Shown one piece after another: positions 21,624 to 30,102 of a stretch of DNA of 56,853 bases. The position numbers and the translations under genes are program-made. Source of the stretch: a virus; IMG/VR virus record IMGVR_UViG_3300031251_000980, positions 1 through 56,853 of that record. One strand, 5' to 3'. The notes under the pieces are model-generated. The model was not told the DNA's origin. It did no database searches and saw only the letters and a program-made list of their open reading frames with translations. Numbering within the stretch: position 1 is the first letter of the stretch; the number at the start of each line of letters is the position of its first letter.

Positions 21624-22042
21624 GGCTTGGCGCCGTACGTGCCGAGCTTCGGCCGGCGCGGCTTCGGCACCCGCACGCGGTTCAGCTCCTCCTCGGTGAA
21701 GCTGATGCCCGGCGCCGTGCCAGGGCGATAGCTGCGGGACGCGATGATCCCGTCCATCTCCTGGGTCTTCGACGTCGCGCCGTCCGGGTTGTTGTACAGG
21801 TCGAGCACTTTGTCGATGACCAGCGTGCGGACCCGGCCAATGCGAATCTGCACCTTCGGGTCAGTCGAGTTGATGTCGATGGTCTGTAGCGATGGAACAT
21901 CGCCCATCAGTTCGTTCTCGACGTCGAGGATGCGCCATTTGATCGTGGTGAGCCGACTCGGGGAGGGTGTCTTCCCGAGCCGGCCCACTACGGCATCGCT
22001 GTTGACGAACTTGCCGTCAGCAGGAGACGCGGGAGCGGTCAT
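21608..22042 (-). CDS. head-tail adaptor (connector complex)
   Basis: 144 residues, ATG start overlapping the upstream gene as ATGA. Helical in the middle (TLVIDKVLDLYNNPDGA) with a YRPG-type loop near residue 106, as seen in the gp6/gp15-type adaptors that sit under the portal. Named from order, size and this pattern. Confidence 0.7.
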   Translation of the reverse strand: MTAPASPADGKFVNSDAVVGRLGKTPSPSRLTTIKWRILDVENELMGDVPSLQTIDINSTDPKVQIRIGRVRTLVIDKVLDLYNNPDGATSKTQEMDGIIASRSYRPGTAPGISFTEEELNRVRVPKPRRPKLGTYGAKPWMVP

Positions 22043-22515
22043 TCGACCGGGATGCTCGCGTTCCGCAGCTTGGCGACGATGTCGTCACGCTTGTCATCCT
22101 CGACGACCTCGACCTTGTCGGGGAACTGCGCGGCGTACGCAGCCCACAGGTCGCGGCCGGAACCGGGTCCGGCCAGCGGAGGCGGCGGTTCGACGCTGCC
22201 ATTGCCCTGGTCGTCACCAGCACCCGCGTCTTCGTCGCCGGTGTTCTCGTCGCTCTCGTCCTCGTCGCCGGCGCCGTCGTCGGGTGCTGGCGAGTCCGCG
22301 GCCCCCTGCAGGCGAGCGATTTCGGCCTTCAGCTGCTCGATCTCGGCGTCCTTCTCGCTGTCGTCGGGCTGGTCGACGGCCGGCGAATCACCGCCCCACG
22401 CCTTCGGATTGGTGATCTTCTTGGCCGCCCACGGGGGCGGCACATCACCAGGACCGAAGGAGTGGAGCATGCCCTTCTTGTCGAACAGCGCCACGTGGGC
22501 CTGGAGCGCCGCCAT
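22039..22515 (-). CDS. acidic head-region protein
   Basis: 158 residues; ATG 22515 shares a base with the major capsid stop (TGATG). The front resembles a small folded module (VALFDKKGMLHSFGPGDVPP), then an extended acidic linker rich in Asp, Glu, Gly and Pro, then a C-terminal helix (GRDLWAAYAAQFPDKVEVV) with a VAKLRNASIPVE tail. The C-terminal segment looks like a short helix-extension-helix binding motif. It may help capsid-connector assembly. Confidence 0.7.
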   Translation of the reverse strand: MAALQAHVALFDKKGMLHSFGPGDVPPPWAAKKITNPKAWGGDSPAVDQPDDSEKDAEIEQLKAEIARLQGAADSPAPDDGAGDEDESDENTGDEDAGAGDDQGNGSVEPPPPLAGPGSGRDLWAAYAAQFPDKVEVVEDDKRDDIVAKLRNASIPVE

Positions 22516-23552
22516 CAGGCCGCGTCCAGGACCGACAGGAGGCCGGCATTGACCAGGATGGGCATGCCGGTCGCATCGACGTAGGTGAACTCGCGGTAGG
22601 GCGGGCCGACCTTCTCGACGACGCCGACGATGCCCGAGGCGTCGCCGAAGGACATCTCCGACTGGTTGGACTTCGCCAGCTCCAGCGCGGTGGCCGTCAG
22701 GCCGAACGCGAAGAAGCCGAGGTCGCCCAGGTTCTCGGGCAGCAGGATGGTGCGGTCCTGGGGCAGCACGCGGGTGTTGACCTTCTCGACGTTCAGCGAG
22801 GTGTCGTAGGTCGGCAGCACCACAGGCAACTGCTCGGAGTCCAGCAGCGTGTTCAGCTCGGCCAGCGTGACGCTGGTCCGGCCGGCAGCCGCACCGTGCA
22901 CCGCGTTGATAACCTCCGCGTTGCGGCGCAGGTGACCGAGCAGGGTGCGACTCATCAGCTGCTTGGCCGCACGGCCGTAGCCGTTGGCGATGCGGACTTC
23001 CTGCTGGGCATCCAGATCGGTCAACGGCGTCGACGTCGCGTGGTTGGACCACAGCGTGCCGACGGTCGCGATCTGGTTGGCCGGCACGCCGTAGTCGGCC
23101 TCGCCCTGGTATCCACCCTCGTTGATGGTGACCTTGCCGTCGATCAGCACGTCACCCCACGCGAGTTCCTGGCGGTTACGCATGGTGCCGACGAGCCGCT
23201 CAGCGTCGTTGTAGGCCGCGCGGACCTGGGCCGCCTTGTTGGTGCCGCCCAGCAGTGCGATCTGCTCAGCGATGCGCTCGTACTCGCCCTTGTTCAGCGA
23301 GTCCGAGAACGGGGGCAGCTCGACGTACTTCCCGCTGCCGGCGTCGCGCGCCGATACGTGGATGGCGCCGTCGAAGGTGCGGTACGCGGCGGTCCGGTTG
23401 GTCTTGACGAACTCGGCCCAGTCGACCCGGTTGGTATCCAGGTAGCGGGTCGGGAACATGTTGACCAGGGCCAGATTCGACTCGACCGGCACGTTGCGGA
23501 TGAACGTGGTGAGAGCGTCCGGGGAAATCGGACCATCGAAAACGATTGCCAT
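22515..23552 (-). CDS. major capsid protein (lambda gpE-like family)
   Basis: 345 residues, ATG start. The sequence fits the phage major capsid protein E family: a front with FIRNVPVESNLALVNMFP, a central AQVRAAYNDAERL / RQELAWGDVLIDGKVTI section and a C-terminal PPYREFTYVDATGMPILVN. Unlike HK97-type proteins these need a decoration protein and a separate scaffold, and both are encoded just upstream. No capsid protease gene was recognised. Confidence 0.92.
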   Translation of the reverse strand: MAIVFDGPISPDALTTFIRNVPVESNLALVNMFPTRYLDTNRVDWAEFVKTNRTAAYRTFDGAIHVSARDAGSGKYVELPPFSDSLNKGEYERIAEQIALLGGTNKAAQVRAAYNDAERLVGTMRNRQELAWGDVLIDGKVTINEGGYQGEADYGVPANQIATVGTLWSNHATSTPLTDLDAQQEVRIANGYGRAAKQLMSRTLLGHLRRNAEVINAVHGAAAGRTSVTLAELNTLLDSEQLPVVLPTYDTSLNVEKVNTRVLPQDRTILLPENLGDLGFFAFGLTATALELAKSNQSEMSFGDASGIVGVVEKVGPPYREFTYVDATGMPILVNAGLLSVLDAA

Positions 23553-23569
23553 GATTCAGTCCTCCTTTC

Positions 23570-23980
23570 TCAGAGCCAGATGATCAGTGGCAGGTCGGCC
23601 TTGGCAGCGGCGTCCAGGCCCGAGTTGGCCGGGAGGTTCGCCGTGTTGACCGCGCCGTGGATGAACCGGGCGCCGCCGACCTTGGCCAGCGCGTTGCCGG
23701 TGTTGGTGTCGATCGCGCGCACGGAGCTGAACAGCACACCGGCGGCGACCTCGCGGCCGTCGTTGGCGGTGTTGTCGTACGGGCCGTACAGTCCGCCGAC
23801 GGTCACCTTGCCGACGAGCGTGCCCGACGGGATGTACCCGTTGGCGTAGTGCAGCGCCTTGGTGAACTTCGCGATGTCCAGCGTGATACCAGGAGTGAGG
23901 TCGACGCCGTGCTGCCCAACGAGCCACGACCGGTCCTCGACCTGGTAATTGCTGGAGTGAACAGAAATGTCAGTCGACAT
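23570..23980 (-). CDS. head decoration protein (lambda gpD-like)
   Basis: 136 residues, ATG start. Glycine- and threonine-rich beta protein with GYIPSGTLVGKVTVGGLYGPY and AAGVLFSSVRAID, typical of gpD-type trimers that stabilise expanded capsids. It lies immediately upstream of the gpE-like capsid gene, the classic D-E order. Confidence 0.88.
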   Translation of the reverse strand: MSTDISVHSSNYQVEDRSWLVGQHGVDLTPGITLDIAKFTKALHYANGYIPSGTLVGKVTVGGLYGPYDNTANDGREVAAGVLFSSVRAIDTNTGNALAKVGGARFIHGAVNTANLPANSGLDAAAKADLPLIIWL

Positions 23981-23990
23981 CAGCTACTCC

Positions 23991-24632
23991 TTAGTCCTTG
24001 ATGTAGCCGCGGCGTTTTGCCTCGGCCAGCCCTTCATCGCGGCCGGACTGGGCCGGCGGCGTTGCTCCTGATTGGCCCCACTGTCTGGGTGGTTGGGTCT
24101 CGGTGCCGATGCCACCGCCGAAGGCGGTCGCCAGGCCTTTGAGATGGGTGACGAGGGCGTCCCTGTCGAACTTGCCGTCCTTCACGAACGCCATCGGATT
24201 GATCCCCGCCATGACGGCTGGTCTCGCTTCTTCGTCGGTCACGAAGTGACTGACGATGGACTCCGCAAGCTGCGGCGCCCACTGTGCAGCGGCCGCCGAC
24301 GCAGCAGAAGCAGCCGCCTCGTCCCGCGCGGCGGCCAACGCCTGATCGGCGGCGGACATCTGCGCACGTTCCAGCTCGGCATTGCGTGCCTGGAGCTGCT
24401 GCGCCTGCTCTGGAGTGATTCCGCCGTACGCCCTGAGCGTGTCGCTCTTACGGCGGTCGTGGAACTTCCAGTACGCAGCCTGTTGCTCCGCGTTCATCTC
24501 CGCGATCGGCGTGTTCTCCGGGAAGCCCCTGTCGGGCGGCGGAGTCGGCGCTGGCGGATCAGTCGGCGTAGGAACGGGTGGCGGGGTGGCCGGCGAATCG
24601 GGGGTTGGCTGGCCAGTGGCTGGAAATGTCAC
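23991..24632 (-). CDS. capsid scaffold protein
   Basis: 213 residues if started at GTG 24632, which has AGGGAG six bases upstream; the open frame extends to an ATG at 24701, but that part crosses an inverted repeat next to the terminator. A Pro-rich head (TPPPVPTPTDPPAPTPPP) is followed by a helical, Ala/Gln/Glu-rich region (QAQQLQARNAELERAQ) and a C-terminal basic end (GLAEAKRRGYIKD), the usual scaffold layout in which the basic tail binds capsid subunits. Confidence 0.8.
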   Translation of the reverse strand: MTFPATGQPTPDSPATPPPVPTPTDPPAPTPPPDRGFPENTPIAEMNAEQQAAYWKFHDRRKSDTLRAYGGITPEQAQQLQARNAELERAQMSAADQALAAARDEAAASAASAAAAQWAPQLAESIVSHFVTDEEARPAVMAGINPMAFVKDGKFDRDALVTHLKGLATAFGGGIGTETQPPRQWGQSGATPPAQSGRDEGLAEAKRRGYIKD

Positions 24633-24703
24633 TTCAAACTCCCTGTCGGGAAAGGGAACCCATGACGGGTCAACCGCCGAACGGCGGAAGAATGTGGGCA
24701 CGA

Positions 24704-24732
24704 AAAACCCCGCAGATCAGGCGATCTACGGG
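24704..24732 (-). terminator. strong rho-independent terminator after the 79-aa gene
   Basis: On the minus strand an 11-bp stem with one mismatch (CCCCGTAGATC pairing with GATCTGCGGGG) closes a four-base loop and is followed by TTTTT. It lies between the 79-residue gene and the scaffold gene, so that small gene has its own 3' end. Confidence 0.85.
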
Positions 24733-24750
24733 GCTTCTGTGCGGTTCTTG

Positions 24751-24990
24751 TTAGGCGTGCATACGGACGGTGGCGCCGCTGCTTTCGAGGATGGCGTAGG
24801 CATCCTCTTCGCTACATGGCTGCCAGTCGCCGGTGAAGGCAATCTTGGCCGTGAGGTCTGGTTTCTCGGCCCACACATGCTTCCGGAACTGGAAGGTCTC
24901 TGCCCGGGCGTTGAGGAACTTTTCACGCTCGCTGAGTCGGGCATCGGTGTGTACGCGAATGACGGTGTGCCCGTCTGTGAAGAATCGCAT
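24751..24990 (-). CDS. 79-aa protein, candidate immunity partner of the MuF-linked RelA/SpoT-like domain
   Basis: 79 residues, ATG start, preceded by AGGAG and AAGGGG motifs. Alpha/beta mix with a polar surface (LSEREKFLNARAETFQFRK) and no membrane segment. No family recognised. It follows the toxin-like gene by 50 bases, carries a promoter-like site in that gap and ends at a strong terminator, so it could be expressed in the lysogen independently of late genes. That arrangement is expected for an immunity or antitoxin protein, but this function is inferred only. Confidence 0.6.
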   Translation of the reverse strand: MRFFTDGHTVIRVHTDARLSEREKFLNARAETFQFRKHVWAEKPDLTAKIAFTGDWQPCSEEDAYAILESSGATVRMHA

Positions 24991-25018
24991 GACCTCTGCC
25001 CCTTTCTCCTATATCAAC

Positions 25019-25048
25019 GCTATAGGTATGTGGGAGGACTTCAGTCTA
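25019..25048 (-). promoter_or_regulatory. promoter-like site for the 79-aa gene
   Basis: On the minus strand TAGACT (25048-25043) and TATAGC (25024-25019) are 18 bases apart, overlapping the end of the MuF-like gene. A CTATA...TATAG dyad covers the -10 region. Transcription would begin about 20-25 bases before the ATG, leaving room for the AAGGGG ribosome site. Confidence 0.4.
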
Positions 25049-26984
25049 GCCACACGATGTCATCTGGGACGGGAACTGAGGCGAAGATCGCAAACTGCCG
25101 GGCGCTGAGCTGGGCTTTTCGTTCCGGCGGCGTAGTCGGGAGCCGCTCTTCTTCATACAGAACATGCGTAACTTCAGCGGCATTCAAGGACGCTGCCGTG
25201 TGGATTTGCAGCTCGAATTCCTGGCCTTCTGGCGTGATGAAGGTGTCGTTCCGGCCTCGATAGCCTTCTCGGTTCCATCCCCGAGTGATCTTGGCACGCT
25301 GATATCCGGCGTCTTCGAGCGCCTTGCCGATTCGATCACCAGACGCCCAGTAACCGTGTTCGTCGACGACCGCCGTGTAGCGGAGTGAGTCCCTGATCCA
25401 GGTGCTTGCTGTTTCGGCATCGACATCGTTGTCCGCGATGATGTCCTGAATCTTGCGGTACAACGACGCTTCGTCTTTGAGCCGGCTGTCGAAGCGCTCG
25501 AGCTGGCCGCCGGTGGCGGCGACCGCTGCTGACAGGGTCGCCGAGACTTCCGATTCGGCCGATGAGGCAGCTTCGCGCTTCGCGTGAGCAGCAGCCCGGG
25601 CCTCTGCGCGGTCTTCCGGCGAAAGTTCCGGGTGGTCCTTGAAATCGTCACCGCCAGGGTCCCCCACACCACCATTTTGCCGAGGCGGGACCGGCGGCTG
25701 GGGCGGTTTGGGCGGTTGCGCGCTGGGAGCGGTTTCGGGCGTCGACTTTGTCGTCTTCATACCCTGTATCGGCTGTGCTTCGCCGGATGACAGGGTGCCC
25801 CGCTCCGAAGGTGTTCCCTCGGCGGCGATCCGTTCCCGGTAGCGGGCGATCTGATCCCTATGATATTTGACCTGCGGCGATTGCTCACCAAGCCCGTCGG
25901 CACGGAGCTTGGCCAGGTTGGCTTCGAACAGCGGCAGTTGGCGGCGCGCGATCTCGGCCGGGGTCTCATCCAGCACTGATCCGGTACCAGGGCCACCCTC
26001 AGCGTTCTTGCCGCGCGGCTTGTACTTGCGCTCCGGCTTCAGCGTGGGCCCGAGCTCGCCGTGATCGTCCTGCTTGTAGCGGGTGCGCTTCAGGTGTGCA
26101 CGCGACGTCCCGCCTGCATCCCGGTACAACCGGCGCAGGTCCACCGCGTTGAGCTCGTCGGCCGGGTCGAACTCCTCGGTCACCGCGCACGATGTGCACT
26201 TGCACAGGCGGTGCATCGGCAACAGCTCGCGCACCGTGTACAGCCTGTCGGACGCCGCGATGCAGAGACCGCATGTGCCGGTCAGCGACAGCTCGGGGTG
26301 GATGATGCGCCGCATACCAACGACGGGACTGCCGTCCAGGTTGGCCGCGGCGTTGATGACCTCGGCCTCGGCCAGCCGCTGTGCCAGCATCATGTTGTCT
26401 TCGGCGATCGAGTCCAGCCTGGCCAGACCGGCTTCGAGCGCCTGTTCTCTCGTCGCACCCTGCGACTCGAGGTAGCGCATCTTCCGGAACGGCCGGTTCA
26501 GTACCTCGACGGTGGTCATGTCGGCGGCGGACAGCTCGACCGGCTCCTGCCCGACGTACCGCACCGATACCCCGACGCGGTCCAGATCGACCCCAGTGGC
26601 CGTGAATGTCACACCGGGGGCCCGAACATCGATCGGCGCCGATGGCTGCACTTTGACGTTCACGCCCATCGTGGACAGCAGCAGCTGCTGGCCGGCGACA
26701 GCAGCGGTCGCCGTCGCCTTCTGGGCTGCGCCCAGGTGCCGGTAACCGGCCTGAGCAAACTCAGCGATCTGGTCACCGTCGTACGGGTCGACTGGCTCGA
26801 AGAGTGACCGCAGAACCCGCTGCGCCTGGGCCACGGCGCGCTGCCGCGCCGCGACGATGCCCGACGAGACCCGCTCGGCCATGTCGACCGCGAGTTCGGA
26901 CGGATTCCGTCGAGCACGCTGCGACCGGGCGCGCTCCAGCGCTTGCGCCGGAGTAAGCCCGCTACGCGACGGCCGTTGCGGCAA
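25041..26984 (-). CDS. MuF-like head protein with C-terminal RelA/SpoT-like effector domain
   Basis: 647 residues, TTG start with AGGTGA six bases upstream, overlapping the portal gene by 23 bases. Residues about 1-260 are a MuF-type minor head protein, including the family's Cys/His cluster (CGLCIA then MHRLCKC). A Pro/Gln-rich linker covers about 330-450. The C-terminal ~150 residues have the full RelA/SpoT synthetase-like motif set: RLKDEASLYRK (R501, K503, S507, K511), RDSLRYT (D532), YRGRN (Y575) and FELQIHT (E591, Q593). Known RSH and toxSAS enzymes use these residues to transfer pyrophosphate from ATP to a nucleotide or tRNA. As a virion protein it could enter the new host with DNA, or act against competitors. 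Confidence 0.85.
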   Translation of the reverse strand: MPQRPSRSGLTPAQALERARSQRARRNPSELAVDMAERVSSGIVAARQRAVAQAQRVLRSLFEPVDPYDGDQIAEFAQAGYRHLGAAQKATATAAVAGQQLLLSTMGVNVKVQPSAPIDVRAPGVTFTATGVDLDRVGVSVRYVGQEPVELSAADMTTVEVLNRPFRKMRYLESQGATREQALEAGLARLDSIAEDNMMLAQRLAEAEVINAAANLDGSPVVGMRRIIHPELSLTGTCGLCIAASDRLYTVRELLPMHRLCKCTSCAVTEEFDPADELNAVDLRRLYRDAGGTSRAHLKRTRYKQDDHGELGPTLKPERKYKPRGKNAEGGPGTGSVLDETPAEIARRQLPLFEANLAKLRADGLGEQSPQVKYHRDQIARYRERIAAEGTPSERGTLSSGEAQPIQGMKTTKSTPETAPSAQPPKPPQPPVPPRQNGGVGDPGGDDFKDHPELSPEDRAEARAAAHAKREAASSAESEVSATLSAAVAATGGQLERFDSRLKDEASLYRKIQDIIADNDVDAETASTWIRDSLRYTAVVDEHGYWASGDRIGKALEDAGYQRAKITRGWNREGYRGRNDTFITPEGQEFELQIHTAASLNAAEVTHVLYEEERLPTTPPERKAQLSARQFAIFASVPVPDDIVWLD

Positions 26985-28437
26985 CCGGAGTCACCTGCGA
27001 TCTCTCAACGGGCGTCTCCGTACCCGCAGTGCCCTGATTCGGCGGTTGCTGGGTGCCGTCGAGGATCGACTGAGCGGCCAGCTCGATCTCGTTATCCTCG
27101 ATCTCGGCCGGGTCCATCTCCCACACCTTCTCGAGGACCTTCCGGCGCGACAGCACCGACGTAGCTTGCGCGCTGGCAGATCCCTTCTCCGCCAACGAAT
27201 TAAACTCGATGGGACCCCAGTGCAGCTTGATCTTCTTGCCACGGTCCGCGTCGCCGTCCATCGCGAACACGATGCGCCACAACAACTTCAGGCCTGGGCT
27301 GACTCGGGCCCGGCGGTCGCGCACCTTGCTCGTCAACGCCTCGCGCAACAGACCAGCACCCTGGGCCGAGCCGTTCGCGTCGTCCGGAGTGATCAGGTAC
27401 AGCGGCGTGTGGGTGACCGCGGCGAATTCCTTGACGTCGTCCCGCTTGGCCTGCAGCAGCGGGCCCATGTCGGCCTGGTTGCCCTCCCAGAACTGCCAGC
27501 CCGCCGGTACCTTCCACACCGCGCCCGGGCCGGCCTTGAAGACCTCACCCCAGTTCGTGACCTGCTTTGTCGGCTGGCCACCGTCGGCGATGACGGGTTC
27601 CTCGGTGTCGTACTCGTCCTCTTCGTCCTCGTCGCCGCTGACACCGCGCTGCTTGAACGCCTGGAACTTGGTCATGACCAGGCGTGTCAAGGTGTCGTCG
27701 ATGATCCGGTCGAGCACGTCGACGTGGGCCTCGTACTCGCCGAGTCCGTGCTTGTTCAGGAAGCGCACGACCGGGATGCCGCCGAGCTCGTCGAGGCCCT
27801 TGATCTCTTCAGGCTTGTCGGACAGGCGCTTCCATTCACTGCCGTCGCGCTGCAGGGTCCACTTCTCACCCGGCAGGAACAGGTGGGCGATTTCTTCGTC
27901 GGTCTCGACGTCGTACGACTTCACCAGCACCGCTCGCAATCGCGCTGGATTGTCGGGGTCCGCGATGCCGATGCAGCGCCGCGGGTCGATCGCATGGATG
28001 ATCGGACCGAACGCAGTCGGCACCACCATCGCGTAGGCCTCACCCATCGCGCAGTAGTAGTCGAGCAGGTCCTTGATCTGAGCGGCGAAGCCCGACTCTT
28101 CCATCAGCTCGGCCGCCCGGTCGTCGCCATCGGCGGAGTCGTCGATCCCGGTCGATACCGCGAGCAGGTCCATGCGATTGACCACCGCAGTCACACACAT
28201 CTCGGCGTAGTTGCAGCGCGCCTTCCGCAGCAGGTCCCGGAAGATCTCCTGGAACTCGTCCGCCACCTGCGGCAACGGAGCATCGCCCTTGAAGTACGAC
28301 CACAACAGGTCCAGCTGCTCATTGCGCGGCCGCGGGTCGCACGGGCGATCAGCCTTGTCCTGCCACCGTTCCGCAGTCGGAGCGGTGAACCGAGCCTGCA
28401 GTCGCTCGAACCACTGCACAGGCGCCAACGTAGCCAC
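26962..28437 (-). CDS. portal protein (SPP1 gp6-like)
   Basis: 491 residues, GTG start. Typical portal features: NRMDLLAVSTGI near residue 107, a PTAFGPIIHAIDPRRC strand region, FLNKHGLGEYEAH clip/stem transition, and HTPLYLITPDDANGSAQG, a hallmark of SPP1-type portals. The C-terminus is Pro/Gln-rich. Twelve copies would form the vertex ring for DNA passage. Large terminase lies just upstream and MuF just downstream, the standard order. Confidence 0.92.
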   Translation of the reverse strand: MATLAPVQWFERLQARFTAPTAERWQDKADRPCDPRPRNEQLDLLWSYFKGDAPLPQVADEFQEIFRDLLRKARCNYAEMCVTAVVNRMDLLAVSTGIDDSADGDDRAAELMEESGFAAQIKDLLDYYCAMGEAYAMVVPTAFGPIIHAIDPRRCIGIADPDNPARLRAVLVKSYDVETDEEIAHLFLPGEKWTLQRDGSEWKRLSDKPEEIKGLDELGGIPVVRFLNKHGLGEYEAHVDVLDRIIDDTLTRLVMTKFQAFKQRGVSGDEDEEDEYDTEEPVIADGGQPTKQVTNWGEVFKAGPGAVWKVPAGWQFWEGNQADMGPLLQAKRDDVKEFAAVTHTPLYLITPDDANGSAQGAGLLREALTSKVRDRRARVSPGLKLLWRIVFAMDGDADRGKKIKLHWGPIEFNSLAEKGSASAQATSVLSRRKVLEKVWEMDPAEIEDNEIELAAQSILDGTQQPPNQGTAGTETPVERSQVTPVAATAVA

Positions 28438-28440
28438 GGA

Positions 28441-30093
28441 TCACCTCACTCTCACCACTCGACCAGGCCGCTTCTTCGGCAGGTACTTCAACGCATCCAT
28501 CCGTGCCTGCCACGACAAGATGCCGGCCATGCACAGGTCGAACTTGCGGTCCTTGTGCAGCTTTCCGAGGATGTAAAGCCGCTTGCCGGTCTCCGGCTCA
28601 ACCATGTTGAGCAGCTTCTTTCCGGCGTTACCGACGTGCCGAACGAGGTCGCCGTCGTCATCTTCGTTGTGCGACAAAGCCCCTGACGCGATCGCATCGT
28701 CGTATGCCTGGATCGCCTTGATCATGCGGTCTTGCTTGTTCGTCCAAAACTCTTGAACGATAGGCCGTTTGGTGTACTTGCTGTCCCCGTATCGAGCTGA
28801 CCACTCGCCTACCGTTGAGTTCCAGTACGGCGGATCGCAATACGACAGCATCACCCGGTAATGCCGGTGCGCGAACCGGACCGCGTTGTCGACTTCCTTC
28901 TCGTCGACTTCCCAGTCCTCGGCAGCCTCCAGCGGGCGCTCCTCCAGGAACATCTTCTGCTGCATCCCCGACCGAACGTCTGTCATCACCAGGCCTGTCG
29001 AGTCCCGGAACCGGGCGCCGTCGAAGCCCAACGTGACGAAGGCTCCCCGCGGGATGATCTCGCCCGGCAGGCCCAATGCCTTGAATCGCCGGACGTTGAA
29101 TGCCTGCGCGCCCTGCGCGGTCCAGCGGTTCGTCCAGACCCGTTCCAGATATGTCTTGTCGGCCTTCGGCTGATCCCATTGCGATGCCAAGTCCTCGAGG
29201 TCCGTGCGCTCGGCCAGCTCCTCGCCGGAGGCTTCTCGGATCGCCTCGATACGGTCTTCGAACTTCTTCAGGTCCCAATCGTCTGAGGCCTGGCGGTGGA
29301 AGTAGAACATTCGGGGCCGGTCGATCTCGCCGCGCTTGATGGCCTCCGCCTCGAAGTGATCGTCCTCCGCCTGCGAGTTCTGGCCCGGCTCACCAGCAGT
29401 CGTCGTCGACAACGACCACGGGTCCTGAGCAACGCGCTTACCGAGGTTCGCTTCCATCGTCTGGATGGCGGCCTTATGGTTCGGCAGGTACAGGCGGTGC
29501 GTCTCGTCGTACCCCTGGAACGTCGTGCGCCCGCCGTCACGTGCGTTCGGTGCGTTGGCCAACGCGACCGCCCGGCCGTCCGCCTTGCCGTTGGCTCCGA
29601 TCCGGAGAATCCGGTCCAGTGCGGGGTCGAAAAGGTCTGCGTCGTCGCACTCTTCGCAGATGACCTTCAGCGCGCCGTACGCGAGTTCCTCGACCTGCTC
29701 CTTGGTCGCGGCCAGCAGCGGAATGTACGGGTCGACCACCGGACGGCCCGGCGCCAAACCGCATGGCGCATCCTCGTCGAACCCGTTGAACCGCACCGGC
29801 GACTCCGGGTGCAGCTCCAGGAATGCGACCAGGGCCATGAACTCGGTCTTTGCCGAGCCCTTCCGCCACGACACCGCGACGCGCTTGAATCGCCGCTTCC
29901 CAGCTCGCGGATGGCCTTCCGGCCACACCTCGTACGCGCGGTACAGCACATACCGCCAGTCATCACCGAGTGTGAGCGGCTGCCCTTTGAGGTCACCGGG
30001 ACCGTGGCACGCGCGCTCCTCGAGGAAGTCGCACAGCTGATCTCCCAGTGTGGGAAACAGCTCGCCCGTGTCCGGTGGGACTATCAGCTCCAC
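28441..30093 (-). CDS. terminase large subunit
   Basis: 550 residues, GTG start. ATPase motor with a Walker A-like SWRKGSAKTEF near residue 75-85 and Walker B with catalytic acid in TTFQGYDETHR near 190. The nuclease half has TLGFDGARFRDSTG, a likely metal-binding Asp region, and YCDPPYW and a C-terminal KFDLCMAGILSWQARMDAL. It cuts and packages phage DNA through the portal with the small subunit. Confidence 0.93.
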   Translation of the reverse strand: MELIVPPDTGELFPTLGDQLCDFLEERACHGPGDLKGQPLTLGDDWRYVLYRAYEVWPEGHPRAGKRRFKRVAVSWRKGSAKTEFMALVAFLELHPESPVRFNGFDEDAPCGLAPGRPVVDPYIPLLAATKEQVEELAYGALKVICEECDDADLFDPALDRILRIGANGKADGRAVALANAPNARDGGRTTFQGYDETHRLYLPNHKAAIQTMEANLGKRVAQDPWSLSTTTAGEPGQNSQAEDDHFEAEAIKRGEIDRPRMFYFHRQASDDWDLKKFEDRIEAIREASGEELAERTDLEDLASQWDQPKADKTYLERVWTNRWTAQGAQAFNVRRFKALGLPGEIIPRGAFVTLGFDGARFRDSTGLVMTDVRSGMQQKMFLEERPLEAAEDWEVDEKEVDNAVRFAHRHYRVMLSYCDPPYWNSTVGEWSARYGDSKYTKRPIVQEFWTNKQDRMIKAIQAYDDAIASGALSHNEDDDGDLVRHVGNAGKKLLNMVEPETGKRLYILGKLHKDRKFDLCMAGILSWQARMDALKYLPKKRPGRVVRVR

Positions 30094-30102
30094 CGAACCT
30101 CG

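Noticed and set aside
24633-24701. Upstream ATG for the scaffold gene
   Set aside because: It crosses an inverted repeat by the terminator and lacks a ribosome site; GTG 24632 has AGGGAG at good spacing.
26857-28686. Long rightward open frame opposite portal and MuF
   Set aside because: Composition is mostly Arg, Val, Leu and His as in shadow frames; no motif or neighbour supports it.
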